Origin: Georgenia sp. EYE_87
Lineage (GTDB): Bacteria > Actinomycetota > Actinomycetes > Actinomycetales > Actinomycetaceae
Direction of reading: 5' to 3'
DNA: 64,000 nucleotides
Assembly: GCF_023148685.1 (NCBI RefSeq)
Contig: NZ_JAHXNL010000009.1
Location: 1 to 64,000 of the forward strand
The stretch's first letter is position 1; each line of letters opens with the position of its first letter. Shown one piece after another: positions 55,475-64,000 of the stretch. The translations under genes and the position numbers were made by a program. Under the pieces are notes generated by a model that made no database searches, was not told the origin of the DNA, and was given only the letters and a program-made list of their open reading frames with translations.

Positions 55475-56872
55475 TCAGACCGGTGCGAACACCGCGATCG
55501 GCGTGACGACGGCGTCCCGCTCGGCGGCCGCCGTCGCCCGGGCGCGCAGCTCGTAGCCGCCGGGCGGCGGGGCTGCGAACGTCGTCCGGTAGACGCCGTC
55601 GCCGTCGTCGAGCAGCTCCCGCCGCTCGGCCGGCACGCCGGGGGCCGCGCCGTCCGCGCCGTCGAGGACGACCTCGATCGCCAGTCCCGGCACGGCCGTG
55701 ACGGTGACCTCGAGCGGCTCGCCGGCCAGCAGGACGTCCTGGGCGAGCACCCCCACCCGGAACGGCTCGACCCGGCGCGGGATGTCGGGGGAGCCGGTGA
55801 GCACCCCCTCGAGCTCCACCTGGATGACGTCGCTCGCCGGCAGGTGGCCGTGCTTGTCCATGACGTAGCGCAGGATCGGGTCGTCGGAGGCGACGCCGTA
55901 CGGCGCGGCGGACAGCCGGGGGACGGTGCCGTCGCCCTTCTGGTCCTGCCCGTCGATGGTCAGCAGCGGCTCGACCCGTCCGTCGACCAGCCGCGCCGTC
56001 GTCGCGGTGGGCTGGGTGCGGGCGAGCACGGGGTGGGCGTCGACGATCGCCGCGGTGCCCCGCGCCCCGTCCTCGAGCTCACGGTGGAACGCCATGGCGT
56101 CCGCCGTCATCGCCGTGTCGAGCTCGGGGACGGTGGTCTCGGTGGTCTTCAGCAGCCCCGACGGCCCGACGATGCACGCGTACTCCGGCAGCAGCTGGTA
56201 CAGCGCGGGCAGGCTCCGGGAGAACGCGCTCAGGTCCGTTCCGACAGGCCCGAAGCCCTTGCGGACCCCGTTGACGAGGGACTCCAGCGCGTTGAGCGCT
56301 CCCCGGTGCGGCGTGCCGAGGGTGACCACCTTGCGGGTGACCTCGTGGCCGCCGAGGACGTCGACGTAGTAGCGCACCACCAGCCCGCCCATGGAGTGCG
56401 CGACGAACACGATCCCCGCGTCCGCGTTCCCGGGGACCGCACGCAGCCGCTCGAGGACCGGCTCGACGGCGTCCCCGAGCGCCCGGGCGTTGTACCGGTT
56501 GGACAGGCGCCAGTCGTAGGGGAACTCCAGGTAGTTCGCGGGCCGCTCGGCGGTGGCCTCGGCGAGGGTGACGACGTCGAAGGTCCGGCGCAGCCACTCG
56601 CGCAGCGCCGCGTAGCCGATCTCCACGCTCCACAGGCCCGGGACGACGTGCAGGTCCGGCATGAGGGCGGTGGCGCGGACGCCGTCGCCGGGGTGGTCGT
56701 CGCCCACGCCGGCGGGCAGCTCCAGCGCCCGGATCCGCCGGCCGAAGGTCAGCAGGCCGCCGATGACCGCACGCAGGGAGGTCGACCACACCTCCCGGCC
56801 GTCGCGGTCCTCCAGGACGCTGCCCATGATCCCGGGGACGACCACGACGAGGTGGCCGAGAGGCTGTGCCAT
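55475..56872 (-). CDS. Alpha/beta hydrolase, LCAT/lipase-like
   Basis: 465 residues, ATG at 56872, overlapping the stop of the upstream hydrolase by one base (TGATG). The fold is shown by VVVVPGIMGSVLEDRDG (oxyanion region), nucleophile VAHSMGGLVVRYY, and VMDKHGHLPAS with a likely catalytic His. The C-terminal 100 residues form a beta-sandwich (LEVTVTAVPGLAIEVVL). The layout resembles lecithin:cholesterol acyltransferase-like lipases that act on phospholipids. There is no signal peptide. In a conflict setting it could be a membrane-lipid effector, but this is inference. Confidence 0.8.
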   Translation of the reverse strand: MAQPLGHLVVVVPGIMGSVLEDRDGREVWSTSLRAVIGGLLTFGRRIRALELPAGVGDDHPGDGVRATALMPDLHVVPGLWSVEIGYAALREWLRRTFDVVTLAEATAERPANYLEFPYDWRLSNRYNARALGDAVEPVLERLRAVPGNADAGIVFVAHSMGGLVVRYYVDVLGGHEVTRKVVTLGTPHRGALNALESLVNGVRKGFGPVGTDLSAFSRSLPALYQLLPEYACIVGPSGLLKTTETTVPELDTAMTADAMAFHRELEDGARGTAAIVDAHPVLARTQPTATTARLVDGRVEPLLTIDGQDQKGDGTVPRLSAAPYGVASDDPILRYVMDKHGHLPASDVIQVELEGVLTGSPDIPRRVEPFRVGVLAQDVLLAGEPLEVTVTAVPGLAIEVVLDGADGAAPGVPAERRELLDDGDGVYRTTFAAPPPGGYELRARATAAAERDAVVTPIAVFAPV

Positions 56873-58941
56873 CACGCGCTCCCGTGGTTGTGTCGGGCGA
56901 CGCTGCCCGTCGCCGTGAGTGTCCCACGCGCGGGCCCGCCGGACCAGAGCCGACGGCTGAGCCCGACGTCGAGCAGGATCAGCGCGAGGTTGGCGCCGGC
57001 GACCGCGCCGAGGACCGCCCCGGCCAGGACGGTCAGCCCGGTTCCGGCGTCGTACCCGAGCCAGGCGCCGACGCCGGCGCCCACGGCCGCCGCGGCCACC
57101 CCGGCACGCCGCTGCCGGGCGGACCGGCCGGGGCGGGTCCACGCGAGATACGTGCCGAGGCCGACGGCCGTGCCGACGGAGAGGGCGACCACCACCTGGT
57201 CGTCGACGCGCGCACCCGGCAGGAACGTGAGCACCACCAGCGCGCCGAGGCACCAGCCGCCGGCGCCGAGGATGACGGCCCCGACCGACCGCAGCAGCGC
57301 CGCCACCCACAGGCGCGCGGCCGGCGCGGGGGTCCGGCGTGCCCGACGGGCCAGCAGGAGCAGCATCACCACGGTCAGCGCCCCGAGGCCCACCATGAGG
57401 CCGACGATCGTCCTCGCCACCGCGCCGTGCGTCCTGTCGGGCGTGAGGTCGAGCCGTTGCGGCTGGTAGCGCGAGTCGTCGACGGTGCCGGTGTCGAAGT
57501 ACTCGTTGATGAGCCAGGTGCCGGCCTCCGGCTGCTCGCCGAACACGCTGCCGGTGTGGCCGAAGCCGGGCAGGACGACGTGCCGGCCGTTGGGCAGGTA
57601 CGGCAGGAGATCCGCCTCGGCGACCTGCGGCGGGGTGGAGACGTCCAGCTCGCCGCTGATCACGAGCGTCTCGACCTGGGACGTGCGCAGGCGGCGGTAC
57701 TGGTCGGTCTCCCGCGCGGCGGGCCACGCGTCGGCGAGCAGGCCCCCGCCCCAGCCGAACGCCGTCGCGGCCCGGCCGAGATTGGTCAGGTCCCCGACGC
57801 CGCCCGCGAAGTACCGCCGCGCCGCCTCGTCGTCGAGCGAGGCGGCCGACGCGTACTGCCCGCGCACGAAGAGCTCGGGCAGCATGACGTCGGCCAGCAC
57901 CGAGGCGAACCAGAGGCCGCTGGCGTCTCCCTCGCTCGCCGAGAGCCACGCGTCGATCATCGTCGGTGCCGAGGCCACGCCGCCGGGCGCCGTCTCGAAG
58001 AGCCCGAAGAGCGAGAGGGTCCGGACGTTCGACTCCTTGACCGGCAGGAACAGCCAGCGGTCTGGAAGCTCGGCCGCCGTCCGGCGCATCGTGGCCGCGA
58101 GGTCGTCCGTGCGCGCCCGGCAGCCCTCGTCCTCCGCGCACAGGGTGGCGAAGCGGCCGATCTGGGCGTCGGTGGTCCCGGCGTCCCACAGGAACGCACC
58201 GGGCGGGTTGGCCCCGATCATCACCGACCGATGGATGCTGCCCGGCCGGCGCAGGCCGTAGATCATGGCGGTGCGGGTCCCGGCGCTCTCGCTGAGGAGG
58301 TTGACGCGGTCGTAGCCGAGGGCCACGCGAGCCGTCTCCAGGTCGTCGACCTGCTGGACCAGGCCGTAGGCGGCGACGTCGATCCCCTCCTCGGTCAGCC
58401 GGTCCGCGCAGTCGCGGTACGCCCGGCCGGCCTCGCGGAAGAACGCCTCGCCGAGGATGTCCGTGGTGCGCCGGATCGCCGAGTCGACCTCCGGGCACTC
58501 GAGCCGCACGGAGCCGTCCACCCCCCGGTAGCCGACGAGCACGACGTCGTGGTGCTCGGCGTACCGGTCCGCGAAGGGCAGGGCCAGGTTCGACTGGCCG
58601 GGGCCGCCGGTGAGGTAGAGGACCGGCTCCGCCGCGTCGTCGGAGCTCGCCCGGACGCGGACGAGCGGCAGTGCGATCATGCGTGAGGCCGGGTCCGCCG
58701 GGTGCTCCGCGACGACGAGGGTGCCGCAGTCGGCTGCCCGGACGCCGCCCTCCCCGCGGTACTCGCACGGGGCCAGGGAGAGGTCGCCGGCGGCGGCGCC
58801 CGGCGGCACCGTGAGCTGATCCGGCTGCGCCGACAGACGCAGCTGGACCAGGGCCGCCACGAGGACCGCGACGAGGACGAGCGCGACGACTCTTCCCGGC
58901 GGGAAGAGCCGCTCCACCTGCGTCCGAGCCACCTGCACCAC
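56872..58941 (-). CDS. Membrane-anchored tripeptidyl-aminopeptidase-like alpha/beta hydrolase
   Basis: About 689 residues from the GTG at 58941; other GTG codons (for example 59022) would add up to 27 residues and longer versions would run into the divergent gene. A membrane helix near the start (VVALVLVAVLVAALVQL) is followed by an S33-type hydrolase: VLYLTGGPGQSNLAL, nucleophile in NLLSESAGTRTAM, Asp in VISGELDVSTPP and His in LPGFGHTGSVF. The C-terminal 190 residues contain about six hydrophobic segments, unusual for the family, which otherwise are secreted soluble enzymes. The hydrolase domain should face outside. Substrate unknown. Confidence 0.78.
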   Translation of the reverse strand: MVQVARTQVERLFPPGRVVALVLVAVLVAALVQLRLSAQPDQLTVPPGAAAGDLSLAPCEYRGEGGVRAADCGTLVVAEHPADPASRMIALPLVRVRASSDDAAEPVLYLTGGPGQSNLALPFADRYAEHHDVVLVGYRGVDGSVRLECPEVDSAIRRTTDILGEAFFREAGRAYRDCADRLTEEGIDVAAYGLVQQVDDLETARVALGYDRVNLLSESAGTRTAMIYGLRRPGSIHRSVMIGANPPGAFLWDAGTTDAQIGRFATLCAEDEGCRARTDDLAATMRRTAAELPDRWLFLPVKESNVRTLSLFGLFETAPGGVASAPTMIDAWLSASEGDASGLWFASVLADVMLPELFVRGQYASAASLDDEAARRYFAGGVGDLTNLGRAATAFGWGGGLLADAWPAARETDQYRRLRTSQVETLVISGELDVSTPPQVAEADLLPYLPNGRHVVLPGFGHTGSVFGEQPEAGTWLINEYFDTGTVDDSRYQPQRLDLTPDRTHGAVARTIVGLMVGLGALTVVMLLLLARRARRTPAPAARLWVAALLRSVGAVILGAGGWCLGALVVLTFLPGARVDDQVVVALSVGTAVGLGTYLAWTRPGRSARQRRAGVAAAAVGAGVGAWLGYDAGTGLTVLAGAVLGAVAGANLALILLDVGLSRRLWSGGPARGTLTATGSVARHNHGSA

Positions 58942-59032
58942 GCGCCCCTGCGGTCGGGCTTCCAGGGTCCGTCCGCGCCCGCCGGCGCCACCAGGGCCCA
59001 AGGTCCCTGTCCCCGGTCGCACGGTGTGACGT

Positions 59033-60118
59033 ATGCCTGAACCCATGAGGCGCGTCGTGGTCGACCGCTTCGGCGGTCCCGAGGTCCTGCGGGTGGTCGA
59101 GAGCCGGGAACCCCGGCCGGGTGCCGGCGAGGTCCTCGTCCGCGTCCTGGCCGCCGGGGTGTCCTTCACCGACGCCCTGCTGCGCGCCGGCACGTACCTG
59201 GGTGTGCCGAGACCGCCGTTCACGCCCGGCTACGAGCTCGTCGGCGTGGTCGAGGAGCTCGGGCCCGGCTGCTCGCGGCTGCGGGTCGGCGACCGGGTGG
59301 CCGCGCTGACCGCCTACGGCGCCTACGCGGAACGCGTCTGCGTGCCGGAGACGGAGGCGGTCGAGGTGCCCGGGGACCTCGACCCTGCGGAGGTGGTGAG
59401 CCTCGTCCTGACCTACACGACCGCGTACCAGCTGCTGCACCGTGCGGCCGAGGTGCGCCGGGGGGAGACGGTGCTCGTCCACGGCGCTGCCGGCCGCGTG
59501 GGTGCCGCGGTGCTCGAGCTGGGCGCCCTGGCCGGCGTGCGCGTGTACGGGACCGCGTCGGGCCACGACCGGGACGCCGTGGAGCGGCTCGGCGCCGTGG
59601 CGATCGACTACCGCAGCGAGGACTTCGTGGCCCGGGTGCACGAGCTGACCGGCGACGGCGTGGACGTCGCGCTCGACGGGTTCGGCGGCGGCATCTCGCT
59701 GCGCTCGTTCCGCGCGCTGCGGCCGGGCGGTCGGCTCGTCCTGTACGGGCACTACGCCACGATGGCGGGCGGGCGGAAGAGCTGGCGCGGGTGGTTCGTC
59801 TGGTTCGGGACGACGGCGGCCGTGGCGCTCGAGGGCCTGCTGTCGCGGGACCGGCGCGTGCTGGTGTACCGGATCCAGCGGCTGCGCGACAGTCGCCAGC
59901 TCCTCCCCGTGGCCGGACGCCGCCCGGCGCGTCTGGTCGGAGGAGGGCCCCGTCGCCCCGACTGGTTCCGCGAGGACTTCCTCGCCCTGCTGGAGCTGCT
60001 TCGCCGGGGCTCGATCCGTCCGGTCGTGGCTGAACGGTTGCCGCTGTCCGATGCGCGCCGTGCCCACGAGCTGCTGGAGAGCTCGGCGGCGAGAGGAAAG
60101 ATCATCCTGGTGCCGTGA
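59033..60118 (+). CDS. Medium-chain quinone oxidoreductase/zinc-type alcohol dehydrogenase-like
   Basis: 361 residues from the ATG at 59033; a second ATG at 59045 is equally possible because neither has a clear ribosome binding site. The GroES-like N-terminal part (GAGEVLVRVLAAGVSFTDAL, PGYELVGVVEELG) and the NADPH-binding part (VLVHGAAGRVGAAVLELG) are typical of quinone oxidoreductases without zinc. It reduces quinones or enones with NADPH. An unusual insertion of about 60 residues near the C terminus is visible. It converges with the M28 peptidase gene, overlapping by 17 bases. Confidence 0.86.
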   Translation: MPEPMRRVVVDRFGGPEVLRVVESREPRPGAGEVLVRVLAAGVSFTDALLRAGTYLGVPRPPFTPGYELVGVVEELGPGCSRLRVGDRVAALTAYGAYAERVCVPETEAVEVPGDLDPAEVVSLVLTYTTAYQLLHRAAEVRRGETVLVHGAAGRVGAAVLELGALAGVRVYGTASGHDRDAVERLGAVAIDYRSEDFVARVHELTGDGVDVALDGFGGGISLRSFRALRPGGRLVLYGHYATMAGGRKSWRGWFVWFGTTAAVALEGLLSRDRRVLVYRIQRLRDSRQLLPVAGRRPARLVGGGPRRPDWFREDFLALLELLRRGSIRPVVAERLPLSDARRAHELLESSAARGKIILVP

Positions 60119-61340
60119 GGCGGTCGGCGAGCACCGCGAGGTTCATGCGCAGGATCTTCAGCGCGAGGGCCGGCTCCAGCGTGGCGAGCACGTCCCGCGC
60201 GGTGTGGACGTCGGCGTTGGCGCGGTCGTTGTCCTCGATCGTCAGCACGGCCGGGAGGCCTGCGTCGATGAACGGCACGTGGTCGCTGGCGAACGGGTTC
60301 AGCGACGTCGTGACGGTCAGATCCGTCCACGTCGCGGCGGCGGCGACGAGGTCGTCGAGGAGCGCCCGGGAGACCGGGGCGCCCTCGATCAGCACGCCCG
60401 GCGCGGCGGTGTTGCGCCTGGCCACCATGTCGAGGTTGATCACGGTGGTGATGCGCCGGCGCACCGGCTCCGCCAGGGCGGCCACGTGCTGGCGACTGCC
60501 GTGCAGGCCCTGCTCCTCGCCGCCGAATAGGATCAGCCGCAGGTCGTGGTGGTGGTCCAGCGCCGCGAGGGCCCGGCCGACCTCCAGCACCCCGGCGGCG
60601 CCGCTGGCGTTGTCGTCCGCGCCGGGGGCGGCGCCGTCGGGCCCGTCGGCGTGGTTGACGGAGTCCAGGTGCGCCGTGAGGACCACGAGCCGGCGGGGCG
60701 ACGGCCCGGTCCCGTGCCGGTGCGCGACGACATTCTCGCTGCGCCCGACCGGGCCGACCGTGATGTCCTCGTGCGCGACGTCGTAGCCCAGCGCGGCGAG
60801 CGCGGCGCCCGCCGTGGCCGCCGTCTCGGTGAACCCGGGCCGGAGGGAGTGCCGGGTGTGCGGCGCGGTCAGCCGTTCGAGCCAGTCGGTGTAGTCCCGC
60901 TCGGAGAGCGTGTCGAGCAGCTCACCGGTGCCCGGCGCCCACCGCCGCCGTTGCGGTGCCGGCCGGTCGACGACGACGGCGCCCGGCTCGAGCGGGAGGA
61001 CGCGCCAGTGCAGGCCCTCACCCTCCCCGACGCCCGGCGGCAGCTCACCCGTCCGGACCAGGAGGTGGCGTCCATGGTCGGCGAGCACGCGCACGTCGGG
61101 GTAGGCGTCCTGGAAGGACCGCCCCACCTGCTGCACCAGGCTCAGCCCGGCGGGGCCGACGGTGCCGGGCCCGGCGGTGCCGGTGCCGAGCGCCGCGGCG
61201 GTGCCGTGACCGAGCGCAGCGGCGGCGCGGGCGACGACGTCGGGCGTTCCGCCGTCGGCCGGCGAGCCGTTGCCGACCGGCCAGGGCACGGTCTCGTCGC
61301 CGATCCGCACCCCGGGCGGGCCCGCTGCCGTGGCGCTCAT
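60102..61340 (-). CDS. M28-family zinc aminopeptidase
   Basis: 412 residues, ATG at 61340, overlapping the stop of the small beta-barrel gene (ATGA). The M28 zinc ligands are in order: LTAHLDSVNH (His), GADDNASGAAG (Asp), FGGEEQGLHGS (Glu pair), NLDMVARR (Asp) and FASDHVPF (His). About 150 residues of unknown type precede the catalytic domain, and no signal peptide is visible although M28 enzymes are usually exported. It belongs to the four-gene run from the nuclease at the right edge. Confidence 0.88.
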   Translation of the reverse strand: MSATAAGPPGVRIGDETVPWPVGNGSPADGGTPDVVARAAAALGHGTAAALGTGTAGPGTVGPAGLSLVQQVGRSFQDAYPDVRVLADHGRHLLVRTGELPPGVGEGEGLHWRVLPLEPGAVVVDRPAPQRRRWAPGTGELLDTLSERDYTDWLERLTAPHTRHSLRPGFTETAATAGAALAALGYDVAHEDITVGPVGRSENVVAHRHGTGPSPRRLVVLTAHLDSVNHADGPDGAAPGADDNASGAAGVLEVGRALAALDHHHDLRLILFGGEEQGLHGSRQHVAALAEPVRRRITTVINLDMVARRNTAAPGVLIEGAPVSRALLDDLVAAAATWTDLTVTTSLNPFASDHVPFIDAGLPAVLTIEDNDRANADVHTARDVLATLEPALALKILRMNLAVLADRLTAPG

Positions 61341-61633
61341 GCCGGCCGCCGGAGCTCGAGGCGGTCGGGGGCAGCGTGGACGACGTCGGCCACCCGGGCG
61401 TCCGCCGGGGCGCTCTCGAGCCCGGCGTCGGACCCGAGCACCCACGTGCCCCCGACCGGTTCGGGGGCGTCCGCCCGCCCGGGCGCGAGCTCGACGAACG
61501 TCCCGTCCGGCCGCACCTCGATCCACGCCCGGCCCCGGGCGGGCGGGAAGTCGAAGCCGGCCGGACGGTAGACCTCCACGCCGTCGTGGTCCTCCTCGTG
61601 GGAGCGGCCCCAGCGTCCGGCCGGCACGGTCAT
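61337..61633 (-). CDS. Small beta-barrel (lipocalin-like) protein
   Basis: 98 residues, ATG at 61633, coupled by 4-base overlaps on both sides (ATGA). The sequence [19 protein letters not shown], then [13 protein letters not shown] and GTWVLGSD, alternates polar and hydrophobic positions as in a small beta-barrel. I recall similar small proteins next to unrelated enzymes in actinobacteria but know no function. Lying between two peptidase genes, it could be an inhibitor or immunity protein for them. Confidence 0.6.
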   Translation of the reverse strand: MTVPAGRWGRSHEEDHDGVEVYRPAGFDFPPARGRAWIEVRPDGTFVELAPGRADAPEPVGGTWVLGSDAGLESAPADARVADVVHAAPDRLELRRPA

Positions 61634-62889
61634 GGGTGGGCCTGGAGGGCCGGTGCCGTCACCGCCGGCTGGCCGGCGACCTCCTGTGCGGGGGCCTCCT
61701 GCGCGGCGACCTGCTTGCCCGGGACCTGCGCGGGGACGGCGCCGTCGGGCGTGCCGAGGCTCTCCCAGCCGGTCTGCGAGGGGTGCCAGGCCTGCCCGTC
61801 GAACCACTTGTGGTGCAGGGCGGAGTCCGGCCCGACGACGAAGACGTCGATGCGCTCCCCGGAGGCGACCACCGTCGGGGTGCCCATCGTGACGGCCTCG
61901 CCTCGCGGCGCCGGGACCGCTGGTTCGACGGTCGGCTGGGGCACCCCGTCCGGGCCGGCCGTCCCGGTCCACAGGCCGCGGCGGACCGTGTCGAGGCAGA
62001 CGGCCATGCGTGTGGCCTGGCCGGTGGTGAACATGACCATCGCGGCGTCGTCGGTGTAGTCCATGTAGTCCATGAACAGGTCGCCGTTCGCGCCGTTGCC
62101 GCAGGACCGCTTCGGGAACGTGGGCACGCCGGTGTTCGGTCCGGCCTGGTTGGGGGTGTCGTCCACCTCGTCGCTCCCGTGGCAGCCGGTGCCGTCGTCG
62201 CCCCAGATGTGGAACAGGTTGAGCCAGTGGCCGACCTCGTGGGTGGCGGTGCGGCCCAGGTTGAACGGCGCCCGCGCGGTGCCGGTGGTGCCGAAGCCCG
62301 TGTAGGTGATCACGACGCCGTCGGTCGCGGCCTCGCCGCCCGGGAACTGGGCGTAGCCGAGCAGCCCGTCGCGCAGCGTGCAGACCCAGATGTTCAGGTA
62401 CCTCTCGGCGGGCCAGGCGTCGGCGCCGCCGCTGTCGGTGAACTTCACGGCGTCGTCGGTGCTGAAGGACCGCACGGTCGTCATCCGGCGGGTGATGCCG
62501 GTGGTCGGCTGGCCCGCGGGGTCCGTCGTCGCGAGGTAGAACTCCACGCGGGTGTCGGCGACCAGGTCCCGGAAGGCGTCGGGCACGTCGGCGACGTCCG
62601 GGTTGGCGGCCCGGAAGTCCTGGTTGAGCACGTCGATCTGCGTGCGGATCTGCTCGTCCGAGACCTCGTCCTCGGGCGAGGACGAGACCACGTGGACGAC
62701 GACGGGGATACGCGCGATCTCGCGGGCGTCGAGCACCAGGCTCGACTCCAGCTCGATGGTGAGGTTCTCGAGCTCGGACCGCGCGGCGCGGTACGCCTCG
62801 GAGGTGGTGAGCAGGCGGCGGTGGACGTCCATGGCGCCGCAGGAGCGCCGGGTGGGCGGTTGCTGGAGGGTGGGGTCGGTGGAGGACAT
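61630..62889 (-). CDS. M43 (pappalysin-like) zinc metalloprotease
   Basis: 419 residues, ATG at 62889. The zinc site and Met-turn region are clear: [19 protein letters not shown] and [11 protein letters not shown], typical of M43B cytophagalysins and pappalysins. The C terminus has one lectin-propeller-like blade ([17 protein letters not shown]), similar in kind to the repeats in the protease at 44134. No signal peptide can be seen (the start reads [16 protein letters not shown]), although known relatives are secreted. It overlaps the next gene and lies 17 bases after the nuclease gene. Confidence 0.87.
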   Translation of the reverse strand: MSSTDPTLQQPPTRRSCGAMDVHRRLLTTSEAYRAARSELENLTIELESSLVLDAREIARIPVVVHVVSSSPEDEVSDEQIRTQIDVLNQDFRAANPDVADVPDAFRDLVADTRVEFYLATTDPAGQPTTGITRRMTTVRSFSTDDAVKFTDSGGADAWPAERYLNIWVCTLRDGLLGYAQFPGGEAATDGVVITYTGFGTTGTARAPFNLGRTATHEVGHWLNLFHIWGDDGTGCHGSDEVDDTPNQAGPNTGVPTFPKRSCGNGANGDLFMDYMDYTDDAAMVMFTTGQATRMAVCLDTVRRGLWTGTAGPDGVPQPTVEPAVPAPRGEAVTMGTPTVVASGERIDVFVVGPDSALHHKWFDGQAWHPSQTGWESLGTPDGAVPAQVPGKQVAAQEAPAQEVAGQPAVTAPALQAHP

Positions 62890-62906
62890 GGGTCAGCCTC
62901 GGTCGG

Positions 62907-64000
62907 TCACGGCGCGGTCAGGACGAGGTCGTCGGGGCGCAGGATCTCGCGCGGGAGGGGCACGGCCTCGAGCAGGTCGAGGGGGTCCCCGGCGACGTAG
63001 GGGTCCCAGCCGAGGCCGGTCAGGGCGGCGATCCGGCGGACGGGGACCTGGAAGGTGCGGTAGGCACCGAAGGAGAAGGCCTCGGCACCCTCGGCGACCT
63101 CGTCGAGGAGCGCGGCCTGGCTCAGCAGGTAGCCGGTGGCGGAGAGCCGCCCGGCGGTGGTGACCATGGCGACGACCTTCCAGAACTGCCGCGGGAGGCG
63201 GACGCCCCGGTAGGGCGGGTCGTCGGGGTCGAGCACCGGCCCGGTGACGACGCTGACCAGCAGGTCGGCGGTGTCGGTGTTGTGCAGGATGTAGTCCTCG
63301 AGGCCGAGCCAGAGGGTCTGCCCGGCGTTGAAGTCGTGGTGCTGCGGGGTGCAGTTCGTGAAGTGGAAGGTGTCGTCGTTGGCGGCCTTCGCGACCGGCC
63401 CCCACGCCGGGTCGAGGCGCCGCACGAGGTGGCCGCGGTCCAGCGGGTTGTCCCGGTAGACCTCCTCGCCGGCCTGCTCCTCGGCCGGCAGCCGCGGGTC
63501 GAGGTACCAGCGGTCGCGCTCGCGGCTCGGCCGCTGTGCGAGCTTGCCGTCGATGTTGACCGCGGTGAAGAGCGCGAGCCTGCGCGGCCGGTGCATCACG
63601 ACGCTGAAGTGGTGGTACCGCAGCTCCTGGGAGGCGACCGCGGCCAGGTCGGCGCCGACCACCGGCAGCGGCAGCTCGTGGCCCCCGCCCAGGAAGTGCG
63701 GGTCGTACCCGGCCCGAGAGGCGTAGTCCGGGTCGATGGCGATGGCCTCCGCGGACGCCGTCCCGGCGTCGCCGGTGATCGCCGGGGCGACGGCGGACGG
63801 CACGTCCGCGGGGGAGGGCGGGCCCGCCGTTGCTGCGCGGGCGGGCGTGGCGGGGGTGGGCGTGGCGGGGGCCGGCGGGGTCACGGCGGGCGCCGGGCCG
63901 AGCTCGACCGTGATGCGCAGCGGCACCTCGAACGTCACCGAGCCGGCGGCGCCGCCGGGCCCCGCGGCGGGGAGCGTGGCCGGAAGGCTCAGGGCCTGGG
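62907..64000 (-). CDS. DNA/RNA non-specific endonuclease (DRGH type), 5' end outside the window
   Basis: At least 364 residues; the frame stays open to base 64000, so the start is beyond the edge (a GTG at 63938 is possible but upstream sequence also codes). A proline/alanine-rich linker is followed by the beta-beta-alpha metal nuclease: FTAVNIDGKL, then the signature NPLDRGHLVRRLDPAWG with catalytic His, and NDDTFHFTNCTPQHHDFN with the metal-binding Asn. These enzymes cut DNA and RNA without sequence preference. Known members are secreted or toxin domains; the window does not show its N terminus. It heads a run of genes (nuclease, M43, beta-barrel, M28). Confidence 0.88.
   Translation of the reverse strand, partial: QALSLPATLPAAGPGGAAGSVTFEVPLRITVELGPAPAVTPPAPATPTPATPARAATAGPPSPADVPSAVAPAITGDAGTASAEAIAIDPDYASRAGYDPHFLGGGHELPLPVVGADLAAVASQELRYHHFSVVMHRPRRLALFTAVNIDGKLAQRPSRERDRWYLDPRLPAEEQAGEEVYRDNPLDRGHLVRRLDPAWGPVAKAANDDTFHFTNCTPQHHDFNAGQTLWLGLEDYILHNTDTADLLVSVVTGPVLDPDDPPYRGVRLPRQFWKVVAMVTTAGRLSATGYLLSQAALLDEVAEGAEAFSFGAYRTFQVPVRRIAALTGLGWDPYVAGDPLDLLEAVPLPREILRPDDLVLTAP

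Noticed and set aside
56873-60067. Joining of the LCAT-like lipase with 1,000 upstream codons into one 1530-residue protein
   Set aside because: The upstream part is an out-of-frame shadow of the S33 hydrolase and oxidoreductase genes; the ATG at 56872 is coupled to the hydrolase stop.
1-64000. CRISPR array, tRNA, rRNA, integrase or prophage genes
   Set aside because: I looked for short regular repeats, tRNA-like hairpins and phage structural or integrase proteins and recognised none.

Overview
The window is high-GC DNA with many GTG starts, 1-4 base gene overlaps (GTGA, ATGA, TGATG) and Shine-Dalgarno sequences such as AGGAGG. It looks like an actinomycete chromosome, probably from the Micrococcales side of the phylum; genus and species cannot be read from the sequence. 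No tRNA, rRNA, CRISPR array or intact insertion sequence was recognised.

Left part, 1-29.8 kb: an accessory island, less GC-rich in many stretches than what follows. A transposase C-terminal remnant sits at the left edge. Next is a four-gene, minus-strand, translationally coupled operon (13254 down to 88): a 1747-residue helicase/DUF1998 protein ending in a Vsr-like nuclease domain, an SNF2-type helicase, a PglX/Eco57I-like adenine methyltransferase, and a DNA-binding-type protein that appears cut short. The set resembles class 1 DISARM, but with the helicase and DUF1998 parts in one chain and a different nuclease. Divergent from it is a GmrSD-type DUF262/DUF1524 nuclease (13855-16410) with an alkyltransferase-like domain; a related stretch occurs in the last gene of the operon, which ties the two units together. 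A second minus-strand operon (26300 down to 17070) encodes a small membrane protein, a von Willebrand A membrane protein, a tubulin/FtsZ-like GTPase and a coiled-coil membrane protein. A membrane-anchored HNH nuclease and a PH-like-domain protein complete the island.

Middle part, 29.8-42 kb: ordinary high-GC chromosomal genes. These are an ATP-grasp enzyme, a sulfurtransferase, two type II toxin-antitoxin pairs, a heme oxygenase-bacteriophytochrome operon whose output is a SpoIIE-type phosphatase, a rhodanese, two MFS transporters, a lipoprotein/OmpA pair and an Ltp-repeat membrane protein.

Right part, 43-64 kb: a dense set of conflict or immunity-type genes. There are four TIR proteins, three of them with one membrane helix and an outside domain. 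A coupled operon (48354-52869) encodes a trypsin-like protease, a TIR membrane protein, a TRAFs-binding/TPR protein and a SLOG nucleotide sensor. A caspase-like protease, two alpha/beta hydrolases, two zinc metalloproteases carrying beta-propeller-like repeats, an M28 peptidase, a small beta-barrel-like protein and a DRGH endonuclease (running off the right edge) follow. Most of these hydrolases lack signal peptides, so they probably act inside the cell or are exported by another route. The left operon and the 48-53 kb operon are the best candidates for undescribed systems.
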